Numbered from the stretch's first letter, positions 8,673-20,036 are shown. The stretch is 32,388 bases of DNA from Bacteroidales bacterium (GCA_024681565.1 JAILAO010000022.1:1-32388), one strand, 5' to 3'. Program-made: numbers and translations. The notes: a model not told the origin generated them from the sequence alone.

Positions 8673-11606
8673 ATGCTTCGCCGATGGATCCTGCCTTTGC
8701 TGGCGTTTTTCGCCTGCGCGCTTCCGGCCTCCGCCCAGTTCTATACCATGGGCGAGGATCCGGGCGGGCTGCGCTGGAATACCATCGAGACCCCGACCTA
8801 CCGGCTGGTCTATCCCCGCGGACTGGATTCCCTCGCCCGCGTATACGCCGTCACGCTGGAACAGGTCGCGGACCCGGTAGGCCGGAGCGCCGGGGTCCGG
8901 CCGAACGCCGCATACGGCAGCAAGATGCCCGTCATCCTGCACATGGTCACCGCGCACGCCAACGGACAGGTGACCTGGACGCCGCGGCGTCTGGAACTGC
9001 TGACGGTCCCGGACCCTTTCGACCCGGAGCCGACCCCCTGGTCGCTGCAGCTCGCCGTCCATGAGTCGCGCCACATCGCCCAGATGCAGTTCGGCAACCA
9101 GAAACCGTTCCGCTGGCTGAACTGGCTGGGCGGACAACTCGTTCCGGGCGGGCTGGCGGCCATCTATTGCGGTCCGGCCTTCTTCGAAGGCGATGCCGTG
9201 ACCGCGGAGACGGCACTGACCGCCGCAGGACGGGGGAGGTCGGCGGATTTCCTGGAATACTACCGCGTGAGCTTCGCCGCCGGCGATTTCCGTGACTACT
9301 GGCGCTGGCGCTATGGGTCGCAGCGCTGGTACACCCCGGATTACTACCGCGCCGGTTACCTCGCCGTCGGCGGCATCCGGGCGCACTACGGCGTTCCGGA
9401 CCTGACGGCGCGCTATTATCAGCGAATCAAGGACCATGGCGGGGTGGCTTTCCTCAACTGGGACAAAACCGTCCGGGAAGCCACCGGAAAATCCTTCCGG
9501 GAGGCCTTCGCGGAGGTCTCGGCCGGCCTTCAGGCCTATTGGGAAGCCGACGATGCGGCCCGCGGGCCGTTCATCCCGTCGCAGCCCGTCAGCGCCGTGC
9601 CGTCCCGTTTCACGGAATATTCCGGCCTGCAGGCCGTCGGAGAGGACCTGTACGCCATTAAATCCGGCATCACGCAACCCGCCCGGCTCGTCCGGATCGC
9701 CCCGGATGGCAGGGAGGAGCCGCTCTCGCTGCTCGGCGCTTCTATCTGCGGACTGCAGTACAATGAAAACGCGGGCCGCCTGTTCTGGTCGGAGATCGTC
9801 CGGGACGTCCGCTGGCCGATGCGTTCCTATTCGGTGATCCGGAGTTCCGACTGCAGGAGCTCCCGCCTGCTGACGCACAAAAGCCGCTATTTCCATCCGG
9901 CATCCTCGCCGGACGCGCCCCGGATTTCCGTCACGGAATACCTCGAGGACGGCAGCAGCCGCGCCGTGGTCCTGGACGCGGAAGACGGCTCCGTCCTGGC
10001 CTCCCGCAAGGCGCCGGACGGCATGCAGATCGTGGAAACGGTCTGGGTTGACGGAGAGCTCTGCGCGAGCGCCATCACGGACCGGGGCTTCGGCCTCTAC
10101 CGGGTGAGGGATTTCCACCCGCTGCTCGCGCCTGTCCGCGTGAAAATCAAAGATCTCTGGTCCTACGGGAACGCCTTGTATTTCTCCTGCGACCTCACGG
10201 GCGTGAACGAGCTCTACCGCCTGGACCCGGCCACGGACGCCGCCCCGGAGCAGCTCACCACGACGCAGTTCGGCGGTTCGGATTTCGAAATCGCCCGGGA
10301 CACCCTGTTCTATGCCTCCCTGCAGCAGGAAGGGCGGCTGGTCCGCAAGACGGCGCTCTCCGACCTGCAGGCGCAGCCGGCTGATTTCTCGAAGATGCCG
10401 CGTTATCCTTTTGCCGAAGAGCTGGCGGCAGGGGAGCCCCAGGCCCTCGACCTGACGGCCCCCGTCGAAGTCAGCGAACCGCAGCCCTACAGCAAGCTGG
10501 CGCACCTGTTCCGCTTCCACTCCTGGCTGCCGCTGTATTTCGCCTTCGATTCGGTGGATGACCTCTCGCTGGAGACCCTCCAGCAGAACGCCGGGCTCGG
10601 CGCCACGGCCTTCTGGCAGAACGACCTGGGATCCGGGTCGGGTTTCGTGGGCTACCATGCTGCGTATTCCGAGGGAAGCTGGCGGCATTCCGGCCACGCG
10701 AAACTGAGCTATACGGGTCTGTATCCGGTGATCGAGGCCGGGCTGGATTTCGGGGACCGGGACGCCCTGTGCTACTATATCGAAAAGGACACGGAGAAGA
10801 ACGTCATCGCCCTCAAGACCCGCCCCCGCGGGGATTCCTCTCCGGTCCCGTCGGTCTCCGGACACGTCCGGACCTACATCCCCTGGAACTTTTCCTCCGG
10901 CGGCTGGCTGCGCGGCGTCATCCCGACCGCCACCCTGATCCTCAACAACGACCTGTTCGAGGATGGTTCGCCGATGCACCGGACCACCTTCACCCTGCGG
11001 GGATATACGATGCAGCGGACGCCGGAATCCCGGGTGTATCCGCGATTCGGCATCGGGGCGGAAATCGGTTATAGTTTCCGCTGGAAGAGCGGCCTCATCG
11101 CCCCGGGCGCCTTTACCTATCTGTACGGCTATCTGCCCGGCCTGCATGAGACGCACGGCCTGCGCTGGAGCTGGATGTACGCACACCGTTCCGACACCGG
11201 GACCTTCAGCGAAACGTTCGTCAATGCGGCCCCGCGCGGCTATTCCGCCTCCGTCGCCCGCTACCTCGCTTCTTATTCCGGCCAGCACCGCCTGGCGTTG
11301 GACTACAAACTGCCGCTGCTGCCGGTGGACCGCGCGATCTTGGGGCCCGTGGCATACCTGCGCAATTTCGAACTGACCCTGCACGGGGATTACAACAGCT
11401 TCCGCTCGGCCCGGGAGAACGGCAGCCTGTTCAGCGCCGGGGCCGATCTGGTCGCCGTCCTGGGCAATCTGGTGTGGATTCCCTACGTCACCCGCATCGG
11501 GGTGAGCTACAACTACAACGGAGGAGCCTCTTATGCAGCGTTTGCGCAAAAGGGGCTCCCCGTCGGGCGACACGACGTGTCGCTGGTCTTCAGCGTTGAG
11601 ATGTAA
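8673..11606 (+). CDS. Predicted HExxH metallopeptidase / beta-propeller / outer-membrane barrel protein
   Basis: A 977-residue protein I cannot assign to a named family. It opens with a signal peptide (MLRRWILPLLAFFACALPASA) cleaved before QFYTMG. Residues about 25-300 contain His130-Glu-Ser-Arg-His134 (HExxH zinc motif), and 38 residues later FFEGDAVTAE with Glu172 as a plausible third zinc ligand. This is the layout of gluzincin, peptidase-MA-like enzymes. Residues about 310-610 show repeated beta-rich units (for example GLQAVGEDLYAIKSG and DLWSYGNALYFSCDLTGVNELYRLD) like a TolB/WD40-type propeller. From about residue 640 to the end alternating aromatic and glycine-rich strands suggest a surface-antigen-like beta-barrel. 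The last residue is Met rather than the usual aromatic. The ATG at 8673 is chosen for the signal peptide; an opening to 8592 adds unlike sequence. The gene is convergent with the esterase gene, the two stop codons abutting with no gap. Confidence 0.75.
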   Translation: MLRRWILPLLAFFACALPASAQFYTMGEDPGGLRWNTIETPTYRLVYPRGLDSLARVYAVTLEQVADPVGRSAGVRPNAAYGSKMPVILHMVTAHANGQVTWTPRRLELLTVPDPFDPEPTPWSLQLAVHESRHIAQMQFGNQKPFRWLNWLGGQLVPGGLAAIYCGPAFFEGDAVTAETALTAAGRGRSADFLEYYRVSFAAGDFRDYWRWRYGSQRWYTPDYYRAGYLAVGGIRAHYGVPDLTARYYQRIKDHGGVAFLNWDKTVREATGKSFREAFAEVSAGLQAYWEADDAARGPFIPSQPVSAVPSRFTEYSGLQAVGEDLYAIKSGITQPARLVRIAPDGREEPLSLLGASICGLQYNENAGRLFWSEIVRDVRWPMRSYSVIRSSDCRSSRLLTHKSRYFHPASSPDAPRISVTEYLEDGSSRAVVLDAEDGSVLASRKAPDGMQIVETVWVDGELCASAITDRGFGLYRVRDFHPLLAPVRVKIKDLWSYGNALYFSCDLTGVNELYRLDPATDAAPEQLTTTQFGGSDFEIARDTLFYASLQQEGRLVRKTALSDLQAQPADFSKMPRYPFAEELAAGEPQALDLTAPVEVSEPQPYSKLAHLFRFHSWLPLYFAFDSVDDLSLETLQQNAGLGATAFWQNDLGSGSGFVGYHAAYSEGSWRHSGHAKLSYTGLYPVIEAGLDFGDRDALCYYIEKDTEKNVIALKTRPRGDSSPVPSVSGHVRTYIPWNFSSGGWLRGVIPTATLILNNDLFEDGSPMHRTTFTLRGYTMQRTPESRVYPRFGIGAEIGYSFRWKSGLIAPGAFTYLYGYLPGLHETHGLRWSWMYAHRSDTGTFSETFVNAAPRGYSASVARYLASYSGQHRLALDYKLPLLPVDRAILGPVAYLRNFELTLHGDYNSFRSARENGSLFSAGADLVAVLGNLVWIPYVTRIGVSYNYNGGASYAAFAQKGLPVGRHDVSLVFSVEM

Positions 11607-12806
11607 TCAGTAGAAAAGCCTGCGGTCGACGCTCGTTCCCATCAAGCGGTATCCGTCCGCGTTGAGATGCAGCCAGTCGTTCTCGAAGAGAAAGGCCGGA
11701 TTGATGCGCGTGGGGTCCTCCGGACCGGCGGTGATCCGGTCGAAATCGATCACCCCGTCGAATTCCCCGCTTTCGCGGATCCAGGCATTCAGGGCCTCGC
11801 GGCCCTTGCCGTGCTCGCCGGAACCGTCCCGGTCGTAGAAACTGCCTTTGGCGGAGGTTACCGTGGCACCGAAGACCTTGATACCCCGCCGGTGCGCTTC
11901 CTGGATGATCTCCCGATAGACGGACTCGATCTCCCCGGCCGTCGCCGGACCGTCCGGGTTGCTGCCGAGGTCGTTGGTCCCTTCGAAGAGAATGATATAT
12001 TTCACGCCGCAGGGGCCGAAAAGATCGCGCTCATAGCGGCTCCTGCCCGTCGGGCCGAGTCCGCCGCGGAGGACGCAGTTGCCGCCCAGGCCGAAATTGA
12101 GGACCGACAGGTCGCGGGTCCGGCGGTCCTGCAGCAACGAGCGGGAGAGCTGGTCGGTCCAGCGGTCCTGGCCGTTGGTGGTCGTGCCGCGGCCGTCGGT
12201 GATGGAGTCGCCCAGCACCGCGATGGCCGCGGAAGGGCGGAGCGGCATCACGTCGATGGCGCTGATCGTGTACCAATGGTTCGTCGGGACGGCGGCGGAG
12301 AAATCCGACGTATTGCCGGCCGCGAGGTAGGAAGTCGTGCGGGAGCCGGGGTGGCTGGTCAGCAGCGAGTCGGAGATGCTGCCGTAGTGGATGGTGACGG
12401 CCAGGTTTTCCCGTTCGGAGAGCGGGAAGCGGACCGGATCGGAAACGGCTTCGCCGCCGGGCGCCATCGTGACGCCGGCCCGCCCGTTGAAAGTGAGCGA
12501 GACACCGGTTTCCGGCAGGACCTCGGGGCTGGCGCCCATCGTCGCGGCGCGGGCGATTTCCACGCCCAGGATTTCTGTTTCCGAATCGTTGTAGAGGTTG
12601 GACAGGTGCAGGCGCAGGGATTCACCGCCGATCGACACCTGGACAATCTGGCGCAGGGAGTTGCCGGCGAGCCCCGGCTGGGGCGGCAGGTTGTGCGGCT
12701 CGGCGATCTGCAGGGCCGTGGCCCAGGTGGCGACCCAGTCACGGGACTGGGTGCAGGAGCACAGCACGGCGGTAGCCAGGGCCAGGGAAAGGAAGAGCTT
12801 TTTCAT
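11607..12806 (-). CDS. SGNH/GDSL hydrolase lipoprotein, XynE-like esterase
   Basis: A 399-residue predicted lipoprotein (lipobox LCSC). SGNH esterases remove acetyl or other acyl groups from polysaccharides. All four blocks are present: GDSITDGRG with nucleophile Ser201, GLGGNC, EGTND, and DWLHLNADGY with Asp377 and His380. The sequence around block I (GRGTTTNGQDRW) and the N-terminal DWVATWATA motif resemble the XynE-like subgroup named after the Prevotella xylan cluster. Residues about 25-185 form an N-terminal beta-rich domain typical of that group. It starts 8 nt after the GH67 stop, so the two form one transcription unit. The context suggests deacetylation of xylan oligosaccharides; substrate is inferred, not shown. 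Confidence 0.88.
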   Translation of the reverse strand: MKKLFLSLALATAVLCSCTQSRDWVATWATALQIAEPHNLPPQPGLAGNSLRQIVQVSIGGESLRLHLSNLYNDSETEILGVEIARAATMGASPEVLPETGVSLTFNGRAGVTMAPGGEAVSDPVRFPLSERENLAVTIHYGSISDSLLTSHPGSRTTSYLAAGNTSDFSAAVPTNHWYTISAIDVMPLRPSAAIAVLGDSITDGRGTTTNGQDRWTDQLSRSLLQDRRTRDLSVLNFGLGGNCVLRGGLGPTGRSRYERDLFGPCGVKYIILFEGTNDLGSNPDGPATAGEIESVYREIIQEAHRRGIKVFGATVTSAKGSFYDRDGSGEHGKGREALNAWIRESGEFDGVIDFDRITAGPEDPTRINPAFLFENDWLHLNADGYRLMGTSVDRRLFY

Positions 12807-12814
12807 GGGACAAA

Positions 12815-14836
<2,022 letters not shown>

Positions 14837-14857
14837 CGTTGAATCTTATGGGTTGGA

Positions 14858-14888
14858 CAAATATACTCCAATTTCATTTCCGGTCAAA
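14858..14888 (-). promoter_or_regulatory. Promoter for the GH67-esterase unit
   Basis: On the minus strand TTTG (14888-14885), exactly 19 nt, then TATATTTG (14865-14858) match the Bacteroidota -33/-7 consensus. The predicted start site lies near 14852, leaving a leader of about 15 nt before the GH67 ATG. This is one of the closest matches to consensus in the window. Confidence 0.75.
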
Positions 14889-14892
14889 GCGA

Positions 14893-14920
14893 AACGGGCG
14901 TCCTTCCCAGGGCACCCGTT
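14893..14920 (-). terminator. Hairpin between susD and GH67, possible terminator or attenuator
   Basis: In the minus-strand transcript AACGGGTGCCC and GGACGCCCGTT form an 11-position stem with one G-U pair and one mismatch, around a 6-nt loop. Only a broken U-run (TTCGCTTT) follows, so termination would be partial. A separate run of seven T lies just upstream (14932-14938). The stem sits immediately before the GH67 promoter and would separate susCD expression from that of the enzymes. Confidence 0.5.
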
Positions 14921-14969
14921 CCTTTCCAACCAAAAAAAGTTTACTGTTTAACCAATAACCAATCTGTTT

Positions 14970-16904
14970 CTATTCCACGGGATATCCCGGGTTCTGGTAG
15001 GCCGCCTTCTCGGCGTCCGTCATATCCATTCCGTTCAGCTGTCCCTGGGGGATCGGGCGGAGGTACATGTACTTTTCGATGGTACGTTTGACCGTCTGCG
15101 GGGTATGGTTGCCCCAGTTGGAACCGCTGATGGTGTAAGAGCCGGCACGGTCGGCCCAGGTCTGGGTGCGGACCAGGTCAAACCAGCGGAAGCCCTCGCC
15201 GTAGAACTCGCGCATGCGCTCGTCCAGGATGAAGTCCAGGGTGATGTTCTCCGGCGTTGCGGCGGCCAGCTCGTTGCTGAACACGGCCTTGTACTCGGCA
15301 CGGTCGGCGTTCTTGTAGGCCCACACGCCTGCGCGGCGGCGGAGCACCTGGAGGTAGTTGCGGGCACTCTGGTTCTCGCCCAGCTTGAAGGCCGCTTCCG
15401 CAGCCGTCAGGAAGAAGTCGGAGTATTTCAGGATGTTGTACGGACGGGTGGAGCCGGCGTTCGGGGATCCGAGCTGCGAGCTGTGGTCATAGTCCGTACG
15501 GTAGCAGCCGAGTTTCCACAGGGACGGGTAGGCGATACGGCTGATGCCGTTGAGGTCGAAGACGTAGTCCGCGCGGCCCGGAACGGTGCCGGCGCCGACG
15601 TTCGCGCCATCCTTGTTGCTCTGCTTGTCGGGATATTTGATGTCAGGAAGCACCTCCGGGACGAAGGAAAGCACGCGGCCGCCCATCGGGATGATCAGAC
15701 CGTTCGCACCGGGAACGCTTTCGCGCTTGATGCCGGCCTTCTCCCAGTTGCCGTAGTAGGCGGTGGTGAAGGTTCCGTCGAAACGGGAATCCTTGGTGAT
15801 GTCCTGGCTGGTGAAGACGCGGATGGCTTCGTGGGTCGGGGCCATACGGGTCCAGGGACGGCCGACTTCCTGGCAGGCTTCACGCTGGACGCAGCCGGTT
15901 CCGTCGATGTTGACCGTACCGTGGTTCCAGTTCATCATCCAGCCGGCGAAGTTGTCCGGGGCGCTGCCGCCGCCATAGGAGAGGCTGCCGCCGTTGTACT
16001 GCTCGCTCTTCTCGGTATGGTCCGCCCAGAGGAGGATTTCCTTGTTGCGGTCGTTCTGGGCCAGGCTGACTTCACGGAACGTGGTGCAGAGGCCGTAGGG
16101 ACCCGGATTGGCGATGGCGTCCTCACAGACGGTGAGGGCCTGGGTGAAGAACCATCTGGCGTCATGTCCGCCGAGATCCTTGCGGTCGCTGGACGGATAG
16201 GTCGGGATGTCTTTCGGGTTTTCCAGCCACCAGCCGAAGGTCAGGTAGGCCTTCGCCAGGACAAGGCGGGCGACGTTCTTGGTCACGCCGCCGGTGACAC
16301 GCGGGGTCTCCGGCAGATTGCTGACCGCCTCGGTCAGGTCGCCGAAGATGGCGTTGTACACCTCAGGCACGGTGTTGCGCGTGGAGACGCGGACCGGCGT
16401 GCTGTTGAAAGCGAGTTCGCCGGAACCCAGGTCGAGGGGAACGCCGCCGAAAGTCTGCACGAGCTGGAAGTAGTACCAGGCACGGAAGAATTTCGCTTCG
16501 GAAATCAGAGCGCCCGAGAGGCCGACGGCCTCGGCGTTCTCGATGATGCCGTTGGCGGTGTTGATGTACGGGAATACCGTATTCCACAGGACGTCGCTGC
16601 GGGAAGAGGAGGCGTTGAGCGATCCGATTCCGGACAGGTCGGCATCCTTGAAGTTGTTGTCGGCGGACTGGGCGTAGGTCGCCTCGTCGGTGCCGGTCGT
16701 ATTGATGTTGTAGTAGTAGGCCTGGCCGTAGAAATAGCGGAGAGAGGCGTACAGGGCCGTCAGACCACCTTCCACGCCGGCTTCCGTCTGGAAGAAGCCC
16801 GGCTCGAAGAAAGTGCGGGGCTGCTCGTCGAGCACCTTGGTGCAGGAAGCCGCAAGCGTAGCGGCGGCAGCGAGCGCGGCGATGATATATTTCAGCTTTT
16901 TCAT
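14970..16904 (-). CDS. SusD/RagB-family glycan-binding outer-membrane lipoprotein
   Basis: SusD-like proteins sit on the cell surface as lids over SusC transporters and bind oligosaccharides. The protein is 644 residues. The lipoprotein signal ends in LAASC, with acidic residues shortly after the Cys (TKVLDEQP), consistent with surface export. Typical features include LDEQPRTFF, the TPR-rich helical core (FFRAWYYFQLVQTFGGVPL), the LDFILDERMREFYGEGFRWFDLVR motif and the C-terminal YMYLRPIPQGQLN. It begins 12 nt after the susC stop, the normal paired arrangement. The genes around it encode xylan side-chain enzymes, so the ligand is probably a glucuronoxylan oligosaccharide; that is inference. 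Confidence 0.96.
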   Translation of the reverse strand: MKKLKYIIAALAAAATLAASCTKVLDEQPRTFFEPGFFQTEAGVEGGLTALYASLRYFYGQAYYYNINTTGTDEATYAQSADNNFKDADLSGIGSLNASSSRSDVLWNTVFPYINTANGIIENAEAVGLSGALISEAKFFRAWYYFQLVQTFGGVPLDLGSGELAFNSTPVRVSTRNTVPEVYNAIFGDLTEAVSNLPETPRVTGGVTKNVARLVLAKAYLTFGWWLENPKDIPTYPSSDRKDLGGHDARWFFTQALTVCEDAIANPGPYGLCTTFREVSLAQNDRNKEILLWADHTEKSEQYNGGSLSYGGGSAPDNFAGWMMNWNHGTVNIDGTGCVQREACQEVGRPWTRMAPTHEAIRVFTSQDITKDSRFDGTFTTAYYGNWEKAGIKRESVPGANGLIIPMGGRVLSFVPEVLPDIKYPDKQSNKDGANVGAGTVPGRADYVFDLNGISRIAYPSLWKLGCYRTDYDHSSQLGSPNAGSTRPYNILKYSDFFLTAAEAAFKLGENQSARNYLQVLRRRAGVWAYKNADRAEYKAVFSNELAAATPENITLDFILDERMREFYGEGFRWFDLVRTQTWADRAGSYTISGSNWGNHTPQTVKRTIEKYMYLRPIPQGQLNGMDMTDAEKAAYQNPGYPVE

Positions 16905-16916
16905 ATCCGTGACTGA

Positions 16917-19900
16917 TTAGAAGGTGATGTTGATTCCGAAGAGATAGTTGCGGGTGTTCGGCGTGTTGGTACCGACCACCTTCTGGCGGTAGAGGTAACC
17001 TGCGGAAGCCTGGAAGCTGCCGTCGTTACCGCGGGCGTTCGGCTCGGGATCGAGGCCGGACATGCGGTGGAACTCGGAGAAGAAGACGAACGGATTCTGG
17101 GCCGTCGCATAGACGCGGAGCCTGTCGATGCCGGCGCGCCGGAGGGCGGGAATCTTATCGAAGTTGTAGCCGAGGGTGACCGTGCCGATCTTCAGGAAGG
17201 AACCGTTGAAATAACCGAGCGTAGAGCCGTATTTCGGGTTGTCATTGCTCTGCAGTCCGCCCGGACGCGGGAAACGGGCGCCGGTGTTGGACTCGGTCCA
17301 GTAGTCCACCTGGATCTGGCCGCGGCGGCCGGAAAGCATGTTCAGGTAGCCGCTGGAACCGTGCAGGGTGGAGATCAGGATGCCGCCAGCCTGGAAATTG
17401 CCGAGGACGGTGAGATCCCAGTTCCGGAACTGGAGGCGGGTGTTGAAGCCGCCGAGGAACTTCGGATCCGCATTGATCGGCACCTGGTCGTTGGTATCGA
17501 TGGCGCGGACCGGCATGCCGTTGGCGTCATATTCACCGTGGTACTTGACCTTGATGTCGCCCGGCTGGGCACCCGGCTCGAGGATGTTCATCAGCGCCTC
17601 TTCGCCCTTCTGCCACAGGCCGTCGTACTCGTAATCATAGAGGCAGTTGATCGGCATGCCGACGAACCAGCGGTTGCCGCGGTCCTCGTCCTGGCCGGAA
17701 GCCAGGGAAACGAGTTTGTTGCGGTTCGCATAGATGTTCAGGCCGACGTCCCATTTCCAGTCCCGGGTGTCGATGATCGTTCCGTTGAGGGAGAGTTCGA
17801 TACCGCGGTTCTGCGTGCTGCCGATGTTGGCGGTGTAGCTGCCGACGCCGGCGGTGGAAGGCAGGTTGAGGTTGAGCAGGATGTCATGCGTGCTCTGTGC
17901 GTAGTATTCGAAGGTACCGGTCAGACGGCCCGCGAAGAAACCGAAATCGAGACCGAAGTTCCAGGTGTTGGAGTACTCCCAGCCGAGATCGGAGTTCGGC
18001 AGCGTCGAGACATAGTAGCCCGTCGCGTAGGTGTCGCCGAAGTTGTAGGGGCGGGTGCCGAGCGAACCCAGGGTCTGGTAAGGATTGATGGCCTGGTTGG
18101 AGGTCTCGCCGTAACCGGCGCGGAGCTTCAGCTCATCCAGCCAGCCGCGGGCGTTCTCCATGAACGGCTCGTTGTGGATGTTCCAACCCAGGGAAACTGC
18201 CGGGTAGGTGTGCCACTGATGGCCCTTGGCCAGACGGGAAGAGGCGTCGGAACGGACGGCGGCGGAGACCATATATTTGTCACCGAAGCTGTACATCACA
18301 CGGGCCATGTAGGAGATAAGTCCGGCCTGCCAGTAGTTGGCGGCATTGGGGCTGACGGTGATCTCCTCGGCCAGGGCCTGACCAATGTTGTAGTACAGGA
18401 ACTGCTCGTTGGGGATGTTGCGGGCAGACATGCCGTTCTGCGTATAGGTCGTCTGCTCGGCAGAGAACATCGCCACGGCGTTGACGTGGTGCTTCTCGGC
18501 GAAGGTGCGGTCGAAGGTGAGGAGGCTTTCCGTCGTCCAGTTCTTGGTGTCGTTCTGGCTGACGGAGGCGCTGTTGGGGTTGGCTACGTTGAAGCTGTTG
18601 ACTCCCTTGCCGGTGAAGCTGCCGCTCTTGTTGGTGCGGAAGTTGGCGCCGACGGTCTGCTTGAAGGAAAGGCCTTCGACCCAGGGGGCTTTCAGTTCGA
18701 CATAGGCCGTATTGTAGGAACCGAAACCGGAACCCTCGTTGACCCAGCGGTCGGCATGGTCTTCGATGTTCTTGCGGGTCGGAATCCACACGTCGTCGAG
18801 CGGCATGCTGGAACGGACCAGGTAAGTGCCGTCGCTGGCTTTCGGGTTCAGGATCGGGGTCAGCTGCAGGATGCCATAGAGGCCCAGCTGGTTACCATGA
18901 TTCGTATGGTAGTTGGTGTTGGTGGAGAAGCCGATCTTGAGCCAGTCCGTAATGTTCTGGTCCAGGCTTCCGCTCAGGGAGATACGGTCGTAATCCTGCG
19001 TAGGCACGACAGCCTCATCCTTATAATAGGCCACACCGAAGCGGTAGCTGCCCTTCATGGTGCCGCCCACGACGCTCAGCTCGTGGTTGCGCGTGATACC
19101 GGTCCGGTAGAACAGGTCCTGCCAATCGGTGTCGAGGCTCTCGTCCTCGTACCCCTGCTTGGTCGTGAACTTGCCGGCCAGATTGCGCATCTTGACATAC
19201 TCGGCACCGTGCATCATCGGGTACTTGATCGCTTTCTTGAAGCCGATATAGTTGTTGAAGCTCACCTTGGGAGCCTGTCCGGACACACCTTTATATGTAG
19301 TGATCAGGATGACGCCGTTGGCTCCCCGTGAGCCGTAGATTGCGGTTGAAGAAGCATCCTTGAGGATGTCCATGCTCTTGATGTCGCCCGTCGCGATGTC
19401 GGAAAGCGAGCCCATGAAAGGCACGCCGTCCAGCACGATGAGCGGATCGTTGGAGGCCGACAGGGAACGGTCGCCGCGGATGCGGATCTCGAGGCTGGAA
19501 CCCGGACGGGAAGAGGTCTGGGACATCTGCACGCCGGCAACACGGCCGTTGAGGGACCGTGTGAAATCGCCGGCCGCCACCTCGCGGAGGTTGTCGCCGC
19601 CCATCGACGCGATGGATCCGGTCACGTCCGTCTTGCGCGCGGTACCATAACCGATGACAACGATGGCGTCCAGGGCCTGGGCGTCGTCGCTGAGGACCAC
19701 ATCAATCTGCGTGCGCCCCTGTACGGGTATGCGCTGGGTCGTATAACCCATGCACGAGACCTCGAGGGTCGCAGAGGGACTGACCTGAAGGGAATACGTC
19801 CCGTCGACGCCGGTGACGGCGCCGACCGTGGAGTTCAAGACCATCACGGCTGCTCCGATGACAGTCTCCCCGCTCTGATCCGTGACCGTACCGCGGACGG

Positions 19901-19982
19901 TAATGTTCTGTGCGAAGGCAAAGAACGGTGCCGTCAGGCACAGGGCTGCGATTGCGAGCGTTTTTTTAAGGTTTAATTGCAT
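16917..19982 (-). CDS. SusC/RagA-family TonB-dependent outer-membrane transporter
   Basis: Imports oligosaccharides across the outer membrane using TonB energy. The protein is 1021 residues. A signal peptide ends at FFAFA-QN. Next come a carboxypeptidase-D-regulatory-like domain (VRGTVTDQSGETVIGA), a TonB-box-like segment (DAIVVIGYGTARKTDVTGSI), and the plug with the SusC signature IRGDRSLSASNDPLIVLDG and ILKDASSTAIYGSRGANGVI. A 22-strand barrel follows, ending in YLFGINITF with the expected C-terminal Phe. No STN domain is visible, so sigma/anti-sigma signalling is not expected; the adjacent HTCS is the likely regulator. It is divergent from the HTCS gene across 167 bp and followed by susD. 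Confidence 0.97.
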   Translation of the reverse strand: MQLNLKKTLAIAALCLTAPFFAFAQNITVRGTVTDQSGETVIGAAVMVLNSTVGAVTGVDGTYSLQVSPSATLEVSCMGYTTQRIPVQGRTQIDVVLSDDAQALDAIVVIGYGTARKTDVTGSIASMGGDNLREVAAGDFTRSLNGRVAGVQMSQTSSRPGSSLEIRIRGDRSLSASNDPLIVLDGVPFMGSLSDIATGDIKSMDILKDASSTAIYGSRGANGVILITTYKGVSGQAPKVSFNNYIGFKKAIKYPMMHGAEYVKMRNLAGKFTTKQGYEDESLDTDWQDLFYRTGITRNHELSVVGGTMKGSYRFGVAYYKDEAVVPTQDYDRISLSGSLDQNITDWLKIGFSTNTNYHTNHGNQLGLYGILQLTPILNPKASDGTYLVRSSMPLDDVWIPTRKNIEDHADRWVNEGSGFGSYNTAYVELKAPWVEGLSFKQTVGANFRTNKSGSFTGKGVNSFNVANPNSASVSQNDTKNWTTESLLTFDRTFAEKHHVNAVAMFSAEQTTYTQNGMSARNIPNEQFLYYNIGQALAEEITVSPNAANYWQAGLISYMARVMYSFGDKYMVSAAVRSDASSRLAKGHQWHTYPAVSLGWNIHNEPFMENARGWLDELKLRAGYGETSNQAINPYQTLGSLGTRPYNFGDTYATGYYVSTLPNSDLGWEYSNTWNFGLDFGFFAGRLTGTFEYYAQSTHDILLNLNLPSTAGVGSYTANIGSTQNRGIELSLNGTIIDTRDWKWDVGLNIYANRNKLVSLASGQDEDRGNRWFVGMPINCLYDYEYDGLWQKGEEALMNILEPGAQPGDIKVKYHGEYDANGMPVRAIDTNDQVPINADPKFLGGFNTRLQFRNWDLTVLGNFQAGGILISTLHGSSGYLNMLSGRRGQIQVDYWTESNTGARFPRPGGLQSNDNPKYGSTLGYFNGSFLKIGTVTLGYNFDKIPALRRAGIDRLRVYATAQNPFVFFSEFHRMSGLDPEPNARGNDGSFQASAGYLYRQKVVGTNTPNTRNYLFGINITF

Positions 19983-20036
19983 AGTGTTTTTAAATTGAGT
20001 TGAACATTCTGAGTTGGTTTAGTGGGGTTTCCGATG

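Noticed and set aside
8646..11573. Very long open frame (about 975 codons) antisense to the peptidase/barrel gene
   Set aside because: Composition is that of a high-GC shadow frame (Arg, Gly, Ala, Asp rich), no domain or signal is recognisable, and the sense frame has a clear signal peptide, HExxH motif and barrel.
14978..14989. Perfect palindrome CGGGATATCCCG at the end of susD
   Set aside because: It is inside codons for a conserved GYP-type C-terminus and is not followed by a U-tract at the right distance; likely chance.
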